NCBI GenBank assembly: GCA_026745465.1
Contig: JACYXH010000247.1
Span: 183,839 to 247,838, forward strand
Source: Lota lota
Lineage: Eukaryota; Chordata; Actinopteri; Gadiformes; Lotidae
DNA length: 64,000 nt
Reading direction: 5' to 3'
Shown here: positions 1 through 11,345 of the stretch, in pieces
Layout of the letters: each line of letters starts with the position of its first letter
Numbering within the stretch: position 1 is the stretch's first letter
Translations under genes and position numbers: made by a program
The notes under the pieces: model-generated
Databases searched by the model: none
What the model was told of the DNA's origin: nothing
The model's input: only the letters and a program-made list of their open reading frames with translations

Positions 1-2114
1 TGAATTAGTGATCAGCGAACAATGGAAAAGCAGGGGTGAGAGGAGAGATTCCTTGGCAGATGAAGGCACTTGGGGTGGGGAGCGGGAATATTTCAGGACC
101 CTGGGCCAACGCAGGGTTGACATGCATGTACTGCTGGCCTCAGATCTGAATCCAACACAACAACTGAGTTTCAAAAGATAAATCACAGCAAAGAAGTAAA
201 TCAGGTAGGGCTCTTGTGTGGATCTCATCGGATCACTTTAAAACCCATCCTGGCTGGAATACTAACCAAGTGAAGATAGGGAGGGGAATCGGTACTTAAC
301 TACATTAACAATTTCAGGACGCCAACTGAACTCACATTTTCCATCTTTCCTTTAAACTTTTACACTTCAGCAGCAGACCAGACTAAACATAATATATTCC
401 TCTCCTGCACTAAAACCTTTCCATCTGTTCCCGCTAGCTGGGAGTGGTATTTATCCTAAGTTAAAATGTTATTATTTTATAAACACAAGAGTCTTGAACG
501 TGGTCCATGATCTGTAGACATATTTTTCATTCCGCTTGCAGTTACGCCTGGAATGTCCCCCCGTTAATATTTGGTATTTCCCTTACGAGTGTCATCTGAA
601 ATACATTGTAGCCTCATCTGACAAAACCTGCTGGAAATCATTGTCTTCAAACATGGCAACGAAAGGCATAACACTAATATGAGTCCTCACCGTTTTTGTA
701 GAAAAAGAGAATAAAACCTACTCAGCTTTATTATGGTGGTTGCCCTCAAATGAAAATGAGTCGTAAAATGTTGCAATGACAGCTTACACTAACAATAGCA
801 CTAAAAAAAGTAATCAAATATGTATACATAACCTAATTATACGAATTAAATGAAGACAGTGTCCTCAAGTTCACATCTCAATAAAATAGTAATTACATTC
901 AATTGATATCCCAAGTGGAATATTTGGTCATTCAATACCTCATTAAGAATGGTTTTTGAGACAATACAGTTTTTTTCCCCCCATGACATCGAAATCAAAG
1001 ACAGACACACATGGAGGATAGGCTACGATCGTGTGAACACATCAAGCCAAGAGAGTGCATTCGGTAAAGTGGACTTTGTTTCTGGCATGTCAGGGCTGTG
1101 TGAAACTGTTTAAATGCGCTCCCAGAAATAGTCCACAGCATTAAATGTGCTTCTGGCGCCAAAAGATGCCTCAAACGCATTGAGAATACACAGAGCGTGT
1201 GTTTACATTACAGACCCTTGCTGGCAGCTGGCAGCATGCACTGATAGTGACATATAAAATCCTGAGGACACATGCACACACATAATATATCCAAAGGCAC
1301 AGCCGGCTGTAATTTGTGTCTAGCAGCACCAGTGGTTAGCCTGGTGGTTTTGATGTTTTGCGATCATCATTATGTATTCTTTAAACTCACAAGTTTCAAG
1401 TTAATTAACCAAAAATGGGTTGTTTTGTTTTATTCTAATTATGGCCAATCCGTTGCCTGGCATTGCCCTTTCATGGATGGGTGTGACAAGCACTTTGACT
1501 GTTTTATCACCTCCACAGTGTGTGAGAAGGGTCTTTTTTTAAGTTTAAATAGGACATTCGTGTGATGACATCACCTTGTGGCCTACCACGGTGAGAGTTG
1601 CTCTTGGGAAAAGGTTGAAAGTCTATGTTATTTCGGTGCTGAGCTGTGAATGAGGTCCAACCAACACACTCCGGATGAAGCAGGTATCCTCTGGTATGGT
1701 GGGCAAGGTCGGCCAGGCCTGCCCTTTATAAACCATAAAACCAATCTCTTGAGTAGGCCCCTTTCTCCTGACCACACAATTTAGAGCCACGAGCGGCACT
1801 AGGTGCAGAAATCAGGGCCATTGGCCTTTGTTTTAAAGCATTCTTATCTTATGTCCTTGGTAACCTGGTTTCGGGGGGGATTGTTCAGGAGTTGACAGTT
1901 TTGTGTTAAACCAGTGAAATAGGTTCTTAAAACATACTCTGGCCAATAGTTTCCAAGGCAAAGTGTGGAGCTTGAATCCCAGAGAATTATAGTAGAGAGC
2001 AATAAAAAGTGAGTGAGTGAATGAGAGAGTGAGATACGAGGTAAGCAAGGGGAGCTAGAAAGAGAGCAATGGGGAAACAGAGAGACTCACACCACGACAT
2101 GTCAGAAAATATTA

Positions 2115-2116
<2 letters not shown>

Positions 2117-2162
<46 letters not shown>
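2117..2162. repeat. (TG)n microsatellite
   Basis: About 23 uninterrupted TG units, followed by a degenerate tail with CG and TATG interruptions. Confidence 0.95.
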
Positions 2163-2166
<4 letters not shown>

Positions 2167-2636
2167 ATGTGTACGCGCATGAATGAAGCCACTTTGAACT
2201 CACTGGGATCTCTGGGCTGACCGCCAGCCCGGCGTCTTCGGCCGCCGTTGCATCCCTGGGAGATGAAGCGTTGCCTTCCCTCTCCTTGGTCTCACATCCC
2301 ACCGCACATCTACTGCTGGCCCAGGTTTCCCCGCCAAGCCCCCAGACGCCGTCTGACCCAGAGCCCTGACACAAAGAGACACAGCGGACGTCTCACAGCG
2401 GTGCGAGCAACTGATCGGACATGTGGACGACGGGCTCCTTTGACCTCGGAGGTGCTGGCCGACGCTCCGATCAAAGCCATCACTCCTAATCAGGGGGATG
2501 GAAAGAAACCGTTAGGGACCACTGTGACCGTTCCAAATCTGCCGGGCTACAAAGCTAACGCCGACGGCCCAGGGGCCTCATGACGCCATGGAATCAATGA
2601 CCATATACGTATGCGCTGCTTTGCACTGATCAGAAA

Positions 2637-2654
2637 CCCCCCCCCCCCCCCCCA
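2637..2654. repeat. C homopolymer
   Basis: An 18-base run of C. A longer one (33 bases) occurs at 4,007-4,039. Confidence 0.9.
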
Positions 2655-2762
2655 AAGAAAAGAGAGTGAAAGTCACATAGAAATGCCTGACGTTAGCGGC
2701 CGCCGCACCCGTGGGGGTCCAACACGAGGCACGCTTCAACGGTCTGCCGTGCGAGGAGGACG

Positions 2763-2991
2763 GAGCACAGCGCAGCACAGCGCGGCACAGCACAGCACGG
2801 CACGGCACAGCACAGCACGGCACAGCACGGCACGGCACGGCACAGCACGGCACGGCACGGCACGGCACGGCACAGCACGGCACAGCGCGGCACAGCACGG
2901 CACAGCACAGCACGGCACAGCACGGCACAGCACGGCACAGCGCGGCACAGCACGGCACAGCACGGCACAGCACGGCACGGCACAGCACAGC
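2763..2991. repeat. Pentanucleotide-based minisatellite (GCACR)n
   Basis: About 230 bases made almost only of the 5-base unit GCACA/GCACG, with occasional GCGCG variants, arranged in higher-order pairs. Because the unit is 5 bases and lacks stops, several frames on both strands stay open and give low-complexity His/Ala/Thr/Arg or Cys/Ala/Val peptides. These are not genes. Confidence 0.95.
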
Positions 2992-3039
2992 CCACGGCCG
3001 CCAAAGCAAACATTTGTTTGAGAACATTGAGAAATGTTT

Positions 3040-3086
3040 GAGAGAGGGCCTCCCAGTAGTGAGTCATGCCCGGGAGGCCCTCTCTC
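3040..3086. other. Perfect 15-bp inverted repeat (hairpin)
   Basis: The arms at 3,040-3,054 and 3,072-3,086 are exact reverse complements, GAGAGAGGGCCTCCC on the left, with a 17-base loop. The hairpin starts about 50 bases right of the GCACR minisatellite. Its function is unknown. Confidence 0.9.
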
Positions 3087-4005
3087 CATGGACGTTCAGA
3101 TCTTGCGGGACACGAGGTGAAACCGGTGGCATGTGTCCACCGCCCAACCCCTCCATTCATCTCTTGACACATCCTGATGTGGAACACATGGGACAAGTGC
3201 TGTCCACTGACCAGGGCTAATGCTGTATATTCTGACCTCTATAAATACACGACTGTTAGCTGTAAAGTTCCAGCGCGGGCCAAAAATCAGCTCTGGAGAG
3301 GATGTCGCCAACCACAGGGTTGTTTTCTCAACATCCATCCAGTGCCATGTGGTTAGACTCTCCAACTATTTTGGTTAGCATAAGTGCCAGTCAGGCCTAA
3401 GCATGATCTAATAATGTTGAAATGGATGGATATTTCATTAAATCTAGACATATCAATGAAGTCTTACTTACAAGCAAATAGCGGTTACTTGAGCCGGCTC
3501 AATCTCGTGTTTTATTTAAAAATATATATGCTTAAACACTACATGTCTTAAATGTGTTTTGACACATTCATGGTAGGATGTAATCTTGGTCGCTCTCCGG
3601 GCAGGAGAAGAGGGTTCAGCAAATTGGCGGTCGAGTAAAAGGCATGTATGGAGCTCCCCCATGACGAGAAACGCAAAATAACGTTGCATGTGTACCATCA
3701 AATAACATGGTACTACAAACAGAATGTTTCGACGCAAATGAAAAGACACGACTGTGCTGTTGAACTGGAAACCTTGCAGATTAGTAGCTTTCATACTCCC
3801 GCGAAGTAGAGTAAGAACTGCTGACCTTCCGCTTCTGGGATGTCTTCCAAACATATTCGTACCCCCGCTCCCATTCCCATTCCCAGAAAAAAACCCGTAT
3901 TGGTGTACGTGTGGCCTCACCTAGATGACAGCTTCCATCTGAAGTCTCTTTTAAATGGTTGTCATTAGAGGTCTTTTTCTAGAGACTCACCCATCCAGTA
4001 CCAGA

Positions 4006-4006
<1 letters not shown>

Positions 4007-4039
<33 letters not shown>
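4007..4039. repeat. C homopolymer, 33 bases
   Basis: A pure C run in non-coding sequence. True length is likely to be uncertain or polymorphic. Confidence 0.95.
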
Positions 4040-4041
<2 letters not shown>

Positions 4042-4838
4042 ACCGTACCGGAGCCCCAGGGTGGAGGATCCCGACGTGGATCTGAGTAAGAAGAGCAGCG
4101 TACCTACCAGGCAAAATAAGAATTAAAGTCTAGCTTTACTTACCGCCCTTTTCACCACTAAGTGTACGCTTCCAAAAATAAAATGTTATTTATTTTATTT
4201 GGAAATGCTTAGGAACGGTGTCCTCAGTTCTAGTTTTTCACCGAAATCCACTACATAGGCAGGACATGGGAATATCATGTGAAATCCCCGTCACAGCCCT
4301 TCGTCCGTTTATAAATTGGGGTTTGCCCACTGCTGTATTTTGTATTCAAACTGTATGGCTTGGCCACAAATGCAAAATAGACATCCTGTTATTCCCATCA
4401 AATGCAATTAAGATGAAGACAGTAGTTTAAAATATACAGAGTGGAAGAGAGTGAATGTTTCATGGCCAGTACATTACATTACAGAGTTTATCCTATGTAG
4501 AACGGCAGCTTCAAATTAAAAAGGATGCAAAACTTTTGAACATCAGGAACATATAGTTTTCTAACTGTATAGAACTCCCCGTACATCGGAAGAGCTTAGT
4601 ACAAACCACAGATCAAGGATTTTGTATTATTTCCTAAGGGATGCCTGAGCGCCTCCATTAACATTGGTTGAAGCTATTCTGCAAAACAGAGCCAAAAACT
4701 ACGCTACCATCCCATAATAAAACAAGTTGAAGATGACATTCTACGTATAGAAAATACAAGAAATATCTCAGACCCGTTCACTAAGGCATTAGCACGCCCA
4801 AATAGACCTTGAAACCGGTCAAATCATAAAAGGTAGGT

Positions 4839-5066
4839 AAATGGACTGCATTTACATAGCGCTGTGCTAGCCAGTGGCCACTCAAAGCGCTTTACAAAAT
4901 TGCCTAACATTCACCCATTCACACACACCGGTGCCATGCAAGGTGACAGCCAGCTCGTCGGGAGCCGTTAGGGTTAGGTGTCTTGCTCAGGGACACCTCA
5001 GCCCTCTGCTAGGAGGAGCCGGGGATCAAACTAGCAACCTTGACTTGATGGCACTGCAGCTCTGAC
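4839..5066 (+). repeat. Common teleost interspersed repeat
   Basis: It begins AAATGGACTGCATTTACATA, passes through an AAAGCGCTTTACA segment and a CATTCACCCATTCACACAC segment, and continues through TCTTGCTCAGGGACACCTC to GAGCCGGGGATCAAAC. This order is that of a very abundant fish interspersed element. I recognise the family by these blocks but cannot name it with confidence. The copy is diverged and ends near GCAGCTCTGAC. It encodes nothing. Confidence 0.75.
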
Positions 5067-6089
5067 TTTTATTAGCCTGGAATGTGTGACAGGGAGAACT
5101 CACCGGGGCGGATAGAGTGACTTCCAAAGCAAGATGAGACAGGAGTTCAGGTTATCCGGACATGGGCCAAAATCTCCCGTAATTGGCTCTCCACTATGCA
5201 GATGCTTGGCGCGTGGCTGCAGATCTCCAATGATCGCATCGGATCATTGAGTCTCAAACGAGTCTTTTGTTCCATTCAGTATGCAAAACATGTCAAACAG
5301 AATGAGTGTTCAAAGCCTTATTTGCCTTAGTCTGTTCATGAGTTTGCAATAAATGCATGTCCATTTCCTTGCTAGCTTGTAGGTCTAAACTACAATCCAT
5401 GGTGTATGCCTATGCCAGGCAGCTGACATTGAGACTGCCAACATTTTTATACAGGTTTCTCGCAAGTAACCTCACCGCAAAAATGTCCTTGCAAAAATAG
5501 CTACAGATCATTTTCTTGTTCATCATTCCAATATTCATCATTTATCTTCCAAGATCAATTTTAGCCTTTCAAATTTGGAGCCCAGGTTCCCCAGGAGAGT
5601 GTCCTGGCTGCTGAACTTCTGCATAGGATGAGTGGTACAAGATGGTAGTAGGTTTGGGAGACAAGTTAGAGGGGATGATGAGTGCACAATTCTTCAAACA
5701 TTTCATTGGTCATCAATGTAAGCAATTAAATCTTGTGACACATATCTCCAAATGATATCTTGGATAAAGTTACATAAAATAACTTTACTAATCCCAGATG
5801 GGAATTAGAGTGCCACAGCAGAAAGCCTTCCTTGGATGTGTCTAATAACAAATGACAAATATTTAGGCTTTTTCATGGAGCTAATTCTCAGTCAGAGGTA
5901 TTAGTTATATTAGCCTCATGAGACAGCGGAGGGAGCCACTGAGTGAGTGGTGGTAGCCTGGGGTCTGAGAGTCCTCTGCACTTCAAAGTGAGATGCATTA
6001 TGTAGCGTGCTACTTTCTAGCCAAATGCAACAGCTGGATTTCCCCCATGCAGATGCCTTCTCCAGCCACATCCCAGCAACAGCAAACAC

Positions 6090-6092
<3 letters not shown>

Positions 6093-6155
<63 letters not shown>
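6093..6155. repeat. (GA)n microsatellite
   Basis: About 31 GA units. The Arg-Glu and Leu-Ser dipeptide frames across it are repeat artefacts. Confidence 0.95.
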
Positions 6156-6157
<2 letters not shown>

Positions 6158-6770
6158 CTGCTGAGGGCCTCCGCTGCTTCCTTCCTAGGGCTTCTGGGAG
6201 TCGTATGCTTCTGGGGTGAGTGTAGCATTGGCAGATTGAGGTTAAGAAAACTACAAGAGCTACCAGACACACTGTTCCATGCCCTTGCTGTCAACAGACT
6301 CCCAAATGAGCCACTCTGGGCGGTATCTCTGCGATATCTTGCTACAGTGAAGTTGTCCTTGCAAGCCACATGGACCATCGCATCAAACAATACCAATCTG
6401 TTACACTGATTCCCCTATTAAGAACAACCCACAGAAAGATTGAAAAAAAGAAAGAAAAATCTATGGGAAAGGAAAGCTTCTTTACTACTGCCAGGGTTGG
6501 CTATAATTTGTTAACAGTTAACTGCTGCTCTGGCTTTTTCTTCTCTTTCCCTTTCCTATTCATTTGACTGGAAAATGTTTCTTATTCCTCTGGTGAATCC
6601 AATCAACTACACAGTCCAGCGTGTCTGCAGACACTAAGTCTTGTTGATGGCGTTTGGACGGAGTCGAAGTCAACGGACAGGAGGAGGCCGGTGCTGGTAT
6701 TACTTTAACAAAACAAAAAGAGAGGGAGACAACCACGCTGACTCACTGGCACGAGTCGTCGCTCTCTCTC

Positions 6771-6803
6771 ACACACACACGCGCACACACACACACACAC
6801 ACA

Positions 6804-6850
<47 letters not shown>
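6771..6850. repeat. (CA)n microsatellite with CG interruptions
   Basis: About 80 bases of CA repeat broken by GCGC steps near 6,781 and 6,805. Confidence 0.95.
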
Positions 6851-6852
<2 letters not shown>

Positions 6853-6968
6853 TCTCACTCTGCGTTGCTCTCTCTGCCTTTTTCTGCGGATGTGAAGCAC
6901 AGTGTAGTAGGATCTGGCTGTGCCACGTGGACTCGGGCCACCCGCCAAGGACTGTGAGCGCACATGCG

Positions 6969-7041
6969 CACGGCCCCCGAGCACGGCCCCCGAGCACGGC
7001 CCCCGAGCACGGCCCCCGAGCACGGCCCCCGAGCACGGCCC
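6969..7041. repeat. 13-bp GC-rich tandem repeat
   Basis: Five exact copies of CACGGCCCCCGAG starting at 6,969, 6,982, 6,995, 7,008 and 7,021, then a partial sixth. Each unit carries two CpGs. A 13-base period cannot conserve a reading frame, which argues against coding. Confidence 0.95.
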
Positions 7042-10000
7042 TGCGAGAGCTCCACGGTAAGTGACTCAGGAGCTAGCTCCTGGCGGTCTCTTGGGGGGGG
7101 GGGGGGGGCTTCTCTTCCTCCAACTTTCTCCTTCCAAAGACTGATGTCTTGCCCATTGAATCCCTTGTTATTCACTTAAGAGCAGGAACAGAGGCGCTAA
7201 AGACTCGGGATAGTTTCCACACGGGCAAGGTGAGCAGTTTACCATCTCCCATGCAAATGAGAGCAGAACTATCTAGAACAGAGTCTAAGAATGTCTTAAA
7301 TAAAAGAGTAAACTATGTCCAAGTTCTGTCTTTCTGCTCTAGTTAGGCTGCTTTTGTCCTCCTGGATGACTTGGTGGCTGCTGGAAATTCCTGTCCTATT
7401 AGGTCATTTACTTGTGGGTCATCTGGACTTTATGATAGCTTTTTATTCTGGTAATCTGCTTGATCTCGTTCCAGAGCTCTCCACCTCATCACACATCCTG
7501 CAACCCAACAATGCATACTAATGCCTAGCCAGGTATAGAAGTTTCCGGTTTTTCAATAGAAAATGGGGAAAAATGAAATGTAGAGATTTGATCTGCCTCA
7601 GGTTATGCATATTCAAGCCATTAAGATTCCATGGGGATTATTATAATTTTTTCTATGTTTTGGATGCCTACTATCCCAACCCTAACCATCAGCATAACAG
7701 CCTTACCCTTTCCAAAGGTCACAAGGAGTCTACTGAATCTAATCCTATCCAGGAATACTCTTTTGCACCCTGCTAATATTATTGAGTGGCCACTGTCTTT
7801 GCCAGACAATGACGCACAAGTCAAAAAATCAGGACACAGAGAGCTTGAGAATAACACTACTTCATCTCCACTGTTTATTCAAAGCATCTGGACATGAAAG
7901 ACCTCCAAGCATCTTTTTGCACTTTGCTTGCCCCGCTAAGAACCTCACCGGTGACGGCACGCGCATAGTCCGGCATCTTATGTGACCAAGATTTCCACAA
8001 ATAACACTGTTATGAGTAGATATGGTGCTTTTCCTTAAACGATCACAGATCGGCAACGCGTGACAAGGATTAAAAGTAGAATTCCATACATTGTCGGTCA
8101 AACCATACATACAAATATGTATGCATTTCCTCCATCGTCACATTTCAAACCCCATGGACATTGGGAATTCAAAGACAGCATAAAAAGGACCACCGCGTGC
8201 ATACATTGCATGAAGCGTCATATGAGAAGTGAGCAAGAGCTAAAGCAATCTTCAAAGTCCCCAAATGACCTGACCTGACCTGACCCATGGTACGGTGGCC
8301 AATGTGCATGCATGAGCGCAAGCATGCATCATAGTGCATGCGGGAGTCAGAGGCTGTGATGCAGCTGCAGGGCTGTGACGGACACTGTGGCGGGCGCCGT
8401 GACGCAAGTGAGCTGTGAAAGGGACATTAGTGTCAAAGCAAATCTGCCTTGACATGGACAAGGCCATCATAATGCTATGCTTTCTTTCCCCCCTTGTTGC
8501 GGACATCGCCAGCAAGAATTTGGACAATGATGGTACAGCAACAGCATGAAAGGTAAATGTCCATCTGCTGCACACAGCTCTCTAGTCTGTGCTTTCATTG
8601 GGGATGTCAACAATGAGAACAAATGATACAGTTAAGCCACTGTTCTTCTGTGGGGAATGGTTGTATACATAAGGCACCTGCATCACAGGGACAGGAGACT
8701 CAGGAGACTACATATATAATATTTTATTGGAGACTAATAATACGAATTAGCAAACTGTTGCTTCCAGAAAGTCCACTCAGACACTCTTTAGTAAATAAGT
8801 AGGGGACATGCTTGAGTTAAAATAACACGGTGTCAAGTTGTGAGTCCTACTCAAAGCCCATGCAACAAAAGGGATGAGTAAGACTCTGGACGGCCAGCCG
8901 CCCCCCCCCCCCCGAAGCACTTTTAACACTCCAGCATCTGGGGATAACACCACTTATGAGCACACAATAACAAGGATACTGTGAGGATTACAGGGTTGGG
9001 CTGGCATGGGTGTGGTGTTGGTCCGTTGGACCACACGATCCTCGCAAAAAATAACCCCATGGGGACGCCGCAAGATGACTACATGAGCTCTCAATTGTCA
9101 CCAGGCGAGCGACCTCGTCCACGTCCTGCAGAGAGCGAGGGCCAGGCTAATATGGCCCTTACACACACCGTTTTATTTCGTCCCTGTTTGTTTGGTGGAT
9201 GAGATCAGGGTTTCTTTGCTGCTAATAGAAGTAGCATGTCAATGCTTTGCTAAATAGATTATCAGTGACGGAACACCAGGAGACAGGACTTCCTCGGACT
9301 CACTCTTCTTTTGTTTTGTGGATTCTTTGCGAGTGTGTTTCCAATAAACAGACACAAGAACAGTTTCTTCTTTCTTATTTCTAAAAAAAGAATGGTTTCT
9401 ATCTCAATGACGGGGACAAAACGTTTCTCTAATTTTCCTCTGGCAGAGGGGATTCACAAAAAATGCATCATGCTGTCGTAAAGTTAGACAGCTCTTTTTT
9501 GAAACCAGCTAAAGCTAGGCAACGTCTTTTCCTGAAACAAAACAAGATTTCCTGTCGTGAAACATGACATGTCTTGTCCTGAAACAAGACAATATGTCTT
9601 AGCCGTCAGTCAAGGTCCACGATATGTCCCAAAGAGAGACGAAAGTTACAACTGTCGACTCTTAGCTATACAGAAACGATTCACATTACATGTCTACCTT
9701 TAAGTTACATAAAGCTGCTGTCACACGTTGATACAAGACAAGTCTGTTGAAGACAATTAATAATACACACCACTAGCTCGCGTGACACATGGCCTAGAGA
9801 AGACAAATCTCGCTCTCATAGAGATTTATGTGTGCGATGAGCTACAATGACGTGCTGTACTATGCACGCGATACTTAACACGTCAGCCACATTGTGTTAG
9901 GTTTACTCCCATGGTGGATAGGCTCTGACTCACCATACTGATGCTTTACAACTAGGAGTTGTACTAACATCATAGCATCAATAACCACTTACCTCATTCT

Positions 10001-10529
10001 AATATTGCAGGAGAAAAGTGTATGCAACTACAGCCAATTGGATTCAGTAAAGTAGTAAACTCTGAGGCAGTGATGGGGGACGAAACATGTGCAACGGGAC
10101 AGCCGAAAAGCTGAAGCGCACTGTTGCCCAACAGCCATGACATTGAGTTGTCTCTTCTGACTTGAACATGGGTGGTGCAGCACATTACTACATCCTGGTA
10201 CAAGTAGGCGTGGTGTAATATGTGCAAAAGATAAGGTGAAACTTTAGCAATCCCGAAGGAAATTATTGTGCCAGAGATTGCTCAGAAAACAACTTAGAGT
10301 AATAATTATAAGGTTTATAATAAGTAAATGCTCACACCAGTGCCTAATAGGATAACAATAAAGTAGGGTAAAATAAGTAAACTAAAATAGACTAAATCAA
10401 CTAAACTAAAAGAATAGTAATATTGCACGTGACATTGAGAGTAATATTAGCAATGATATTGAAAAAGGTAATAAAAGTAATATTGCACGTGATATTGATA
10501 TTATTGTTGTCAGTGTCCGATGTATCAGC

Positions 10530-11095
10530 TGTCCCTACTACAGAAGGGGGAGGAGCTATACACTTGATGGCCACTGGTAGAAAAGCCCTCATGTGGTGTT
10601 CTGTGGTGCACCTCGGTGGTCTGTCTACGGCTGAAGGTGCTCTGACTAAGGGGGTGAGAGGTGTTCTCCATAATACTGAGTAGATTCCTCAGCATCCTCC
10701 TCTGCGACACCTCCACCAAAGACTCCAGTTCCACTCTCAGGACAGAACCTGCTTTGCTGATGAGCTTATTGAGTCTGTTGGCATTGGATGCCTACACCCT
10801 GCTGCACCAGCACACTTCGGTGTAGAAGACGATGCTGGCCACTTCCGAGTGATGAAACATCTGCAGCATGGCTCTGCAGATGTTGAAAGATCGGCGTCTC
10901 CTGAGCAGATACAGGCAGCTCTGAACTTTCTTGCGTAGAGCCTCTCTGTTTTCAGTCCAGTCCAACTGATTGTCTATGTGGACGCCCAGGTATTTGTACA
11001 TATATATTTTATATATATGCATATATATATATTTCTCATATGTGGAAACAGCTGGTTTGAATAAGTAAAGGACTACTTCAACTCTATTCAAGATT
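10530..11095 (-). mobile_element. LINE reverse-transcriptase C-terminal remnant
   Basis: On the minus strand the translation contains YLGVHIDNQLDWTENREALR, then RRRSFNICRAMLQMFHHSEV, then ASIVFYTEVCWCSRV. This is the typical order downstream of the catalytic domain in fish L2-like and Rex-like LINEs. Further downstream, in a shifted frame, comes RRMLRNLLSIMENTSHPL, the characteristic C-terminal block. The frame change and an AT-rich insertion at about 10,990-11,040 show that it is a dead fragment. It lacks the endonuclease and catalytic RT parts. Confidence 0.8.
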
Positions 11096-11274
11096 AATTT
11101 TAAGAAAACACAAAATCTCTTTTCACAAGCTCAGTAGCAAATGACGTAGAATTTTCATTCATTGTCATTCAATATGGTGCCGATATCTAGGGCCAGCTGC
11201 TCTGAGTTTTACTTTATATTTGTGTCTTGGTTTGGTTCTGTACTCTTACCAGTACCTCCCCTGTGTTTCATTCT

Positions 11275-11345
11275 CATTGATGTTGCTGCTATGCACCTGA
11301 ATTGCCATTCGGGGATTAATAAAGGTTTATCTTAGTTGATCTTAT
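11275..11345 (+). repeat. LINE-like 3' tail
   Basis: GGGGATTAATAAAGGTTTAT followed by TCTTA-type short repeats resembles the 3' end of fish LINEs. It may mark a second insertion in the opposite orientation next to the RT remnant. The assignment is tentative. Confidence 0.45.

Noticed and set aside
2578..3220. Overlapping 110-170 residue frames on both strands across the GCACR repeat
   Set aside because: Pure minisatellite translation with no family resemblance.
5010..5040. B-box-like GGGGATCAAAC sequence considered as a tRNA
   Set aside because: It belongs to the common interspersed repeat and no cloverleaf can be formed.
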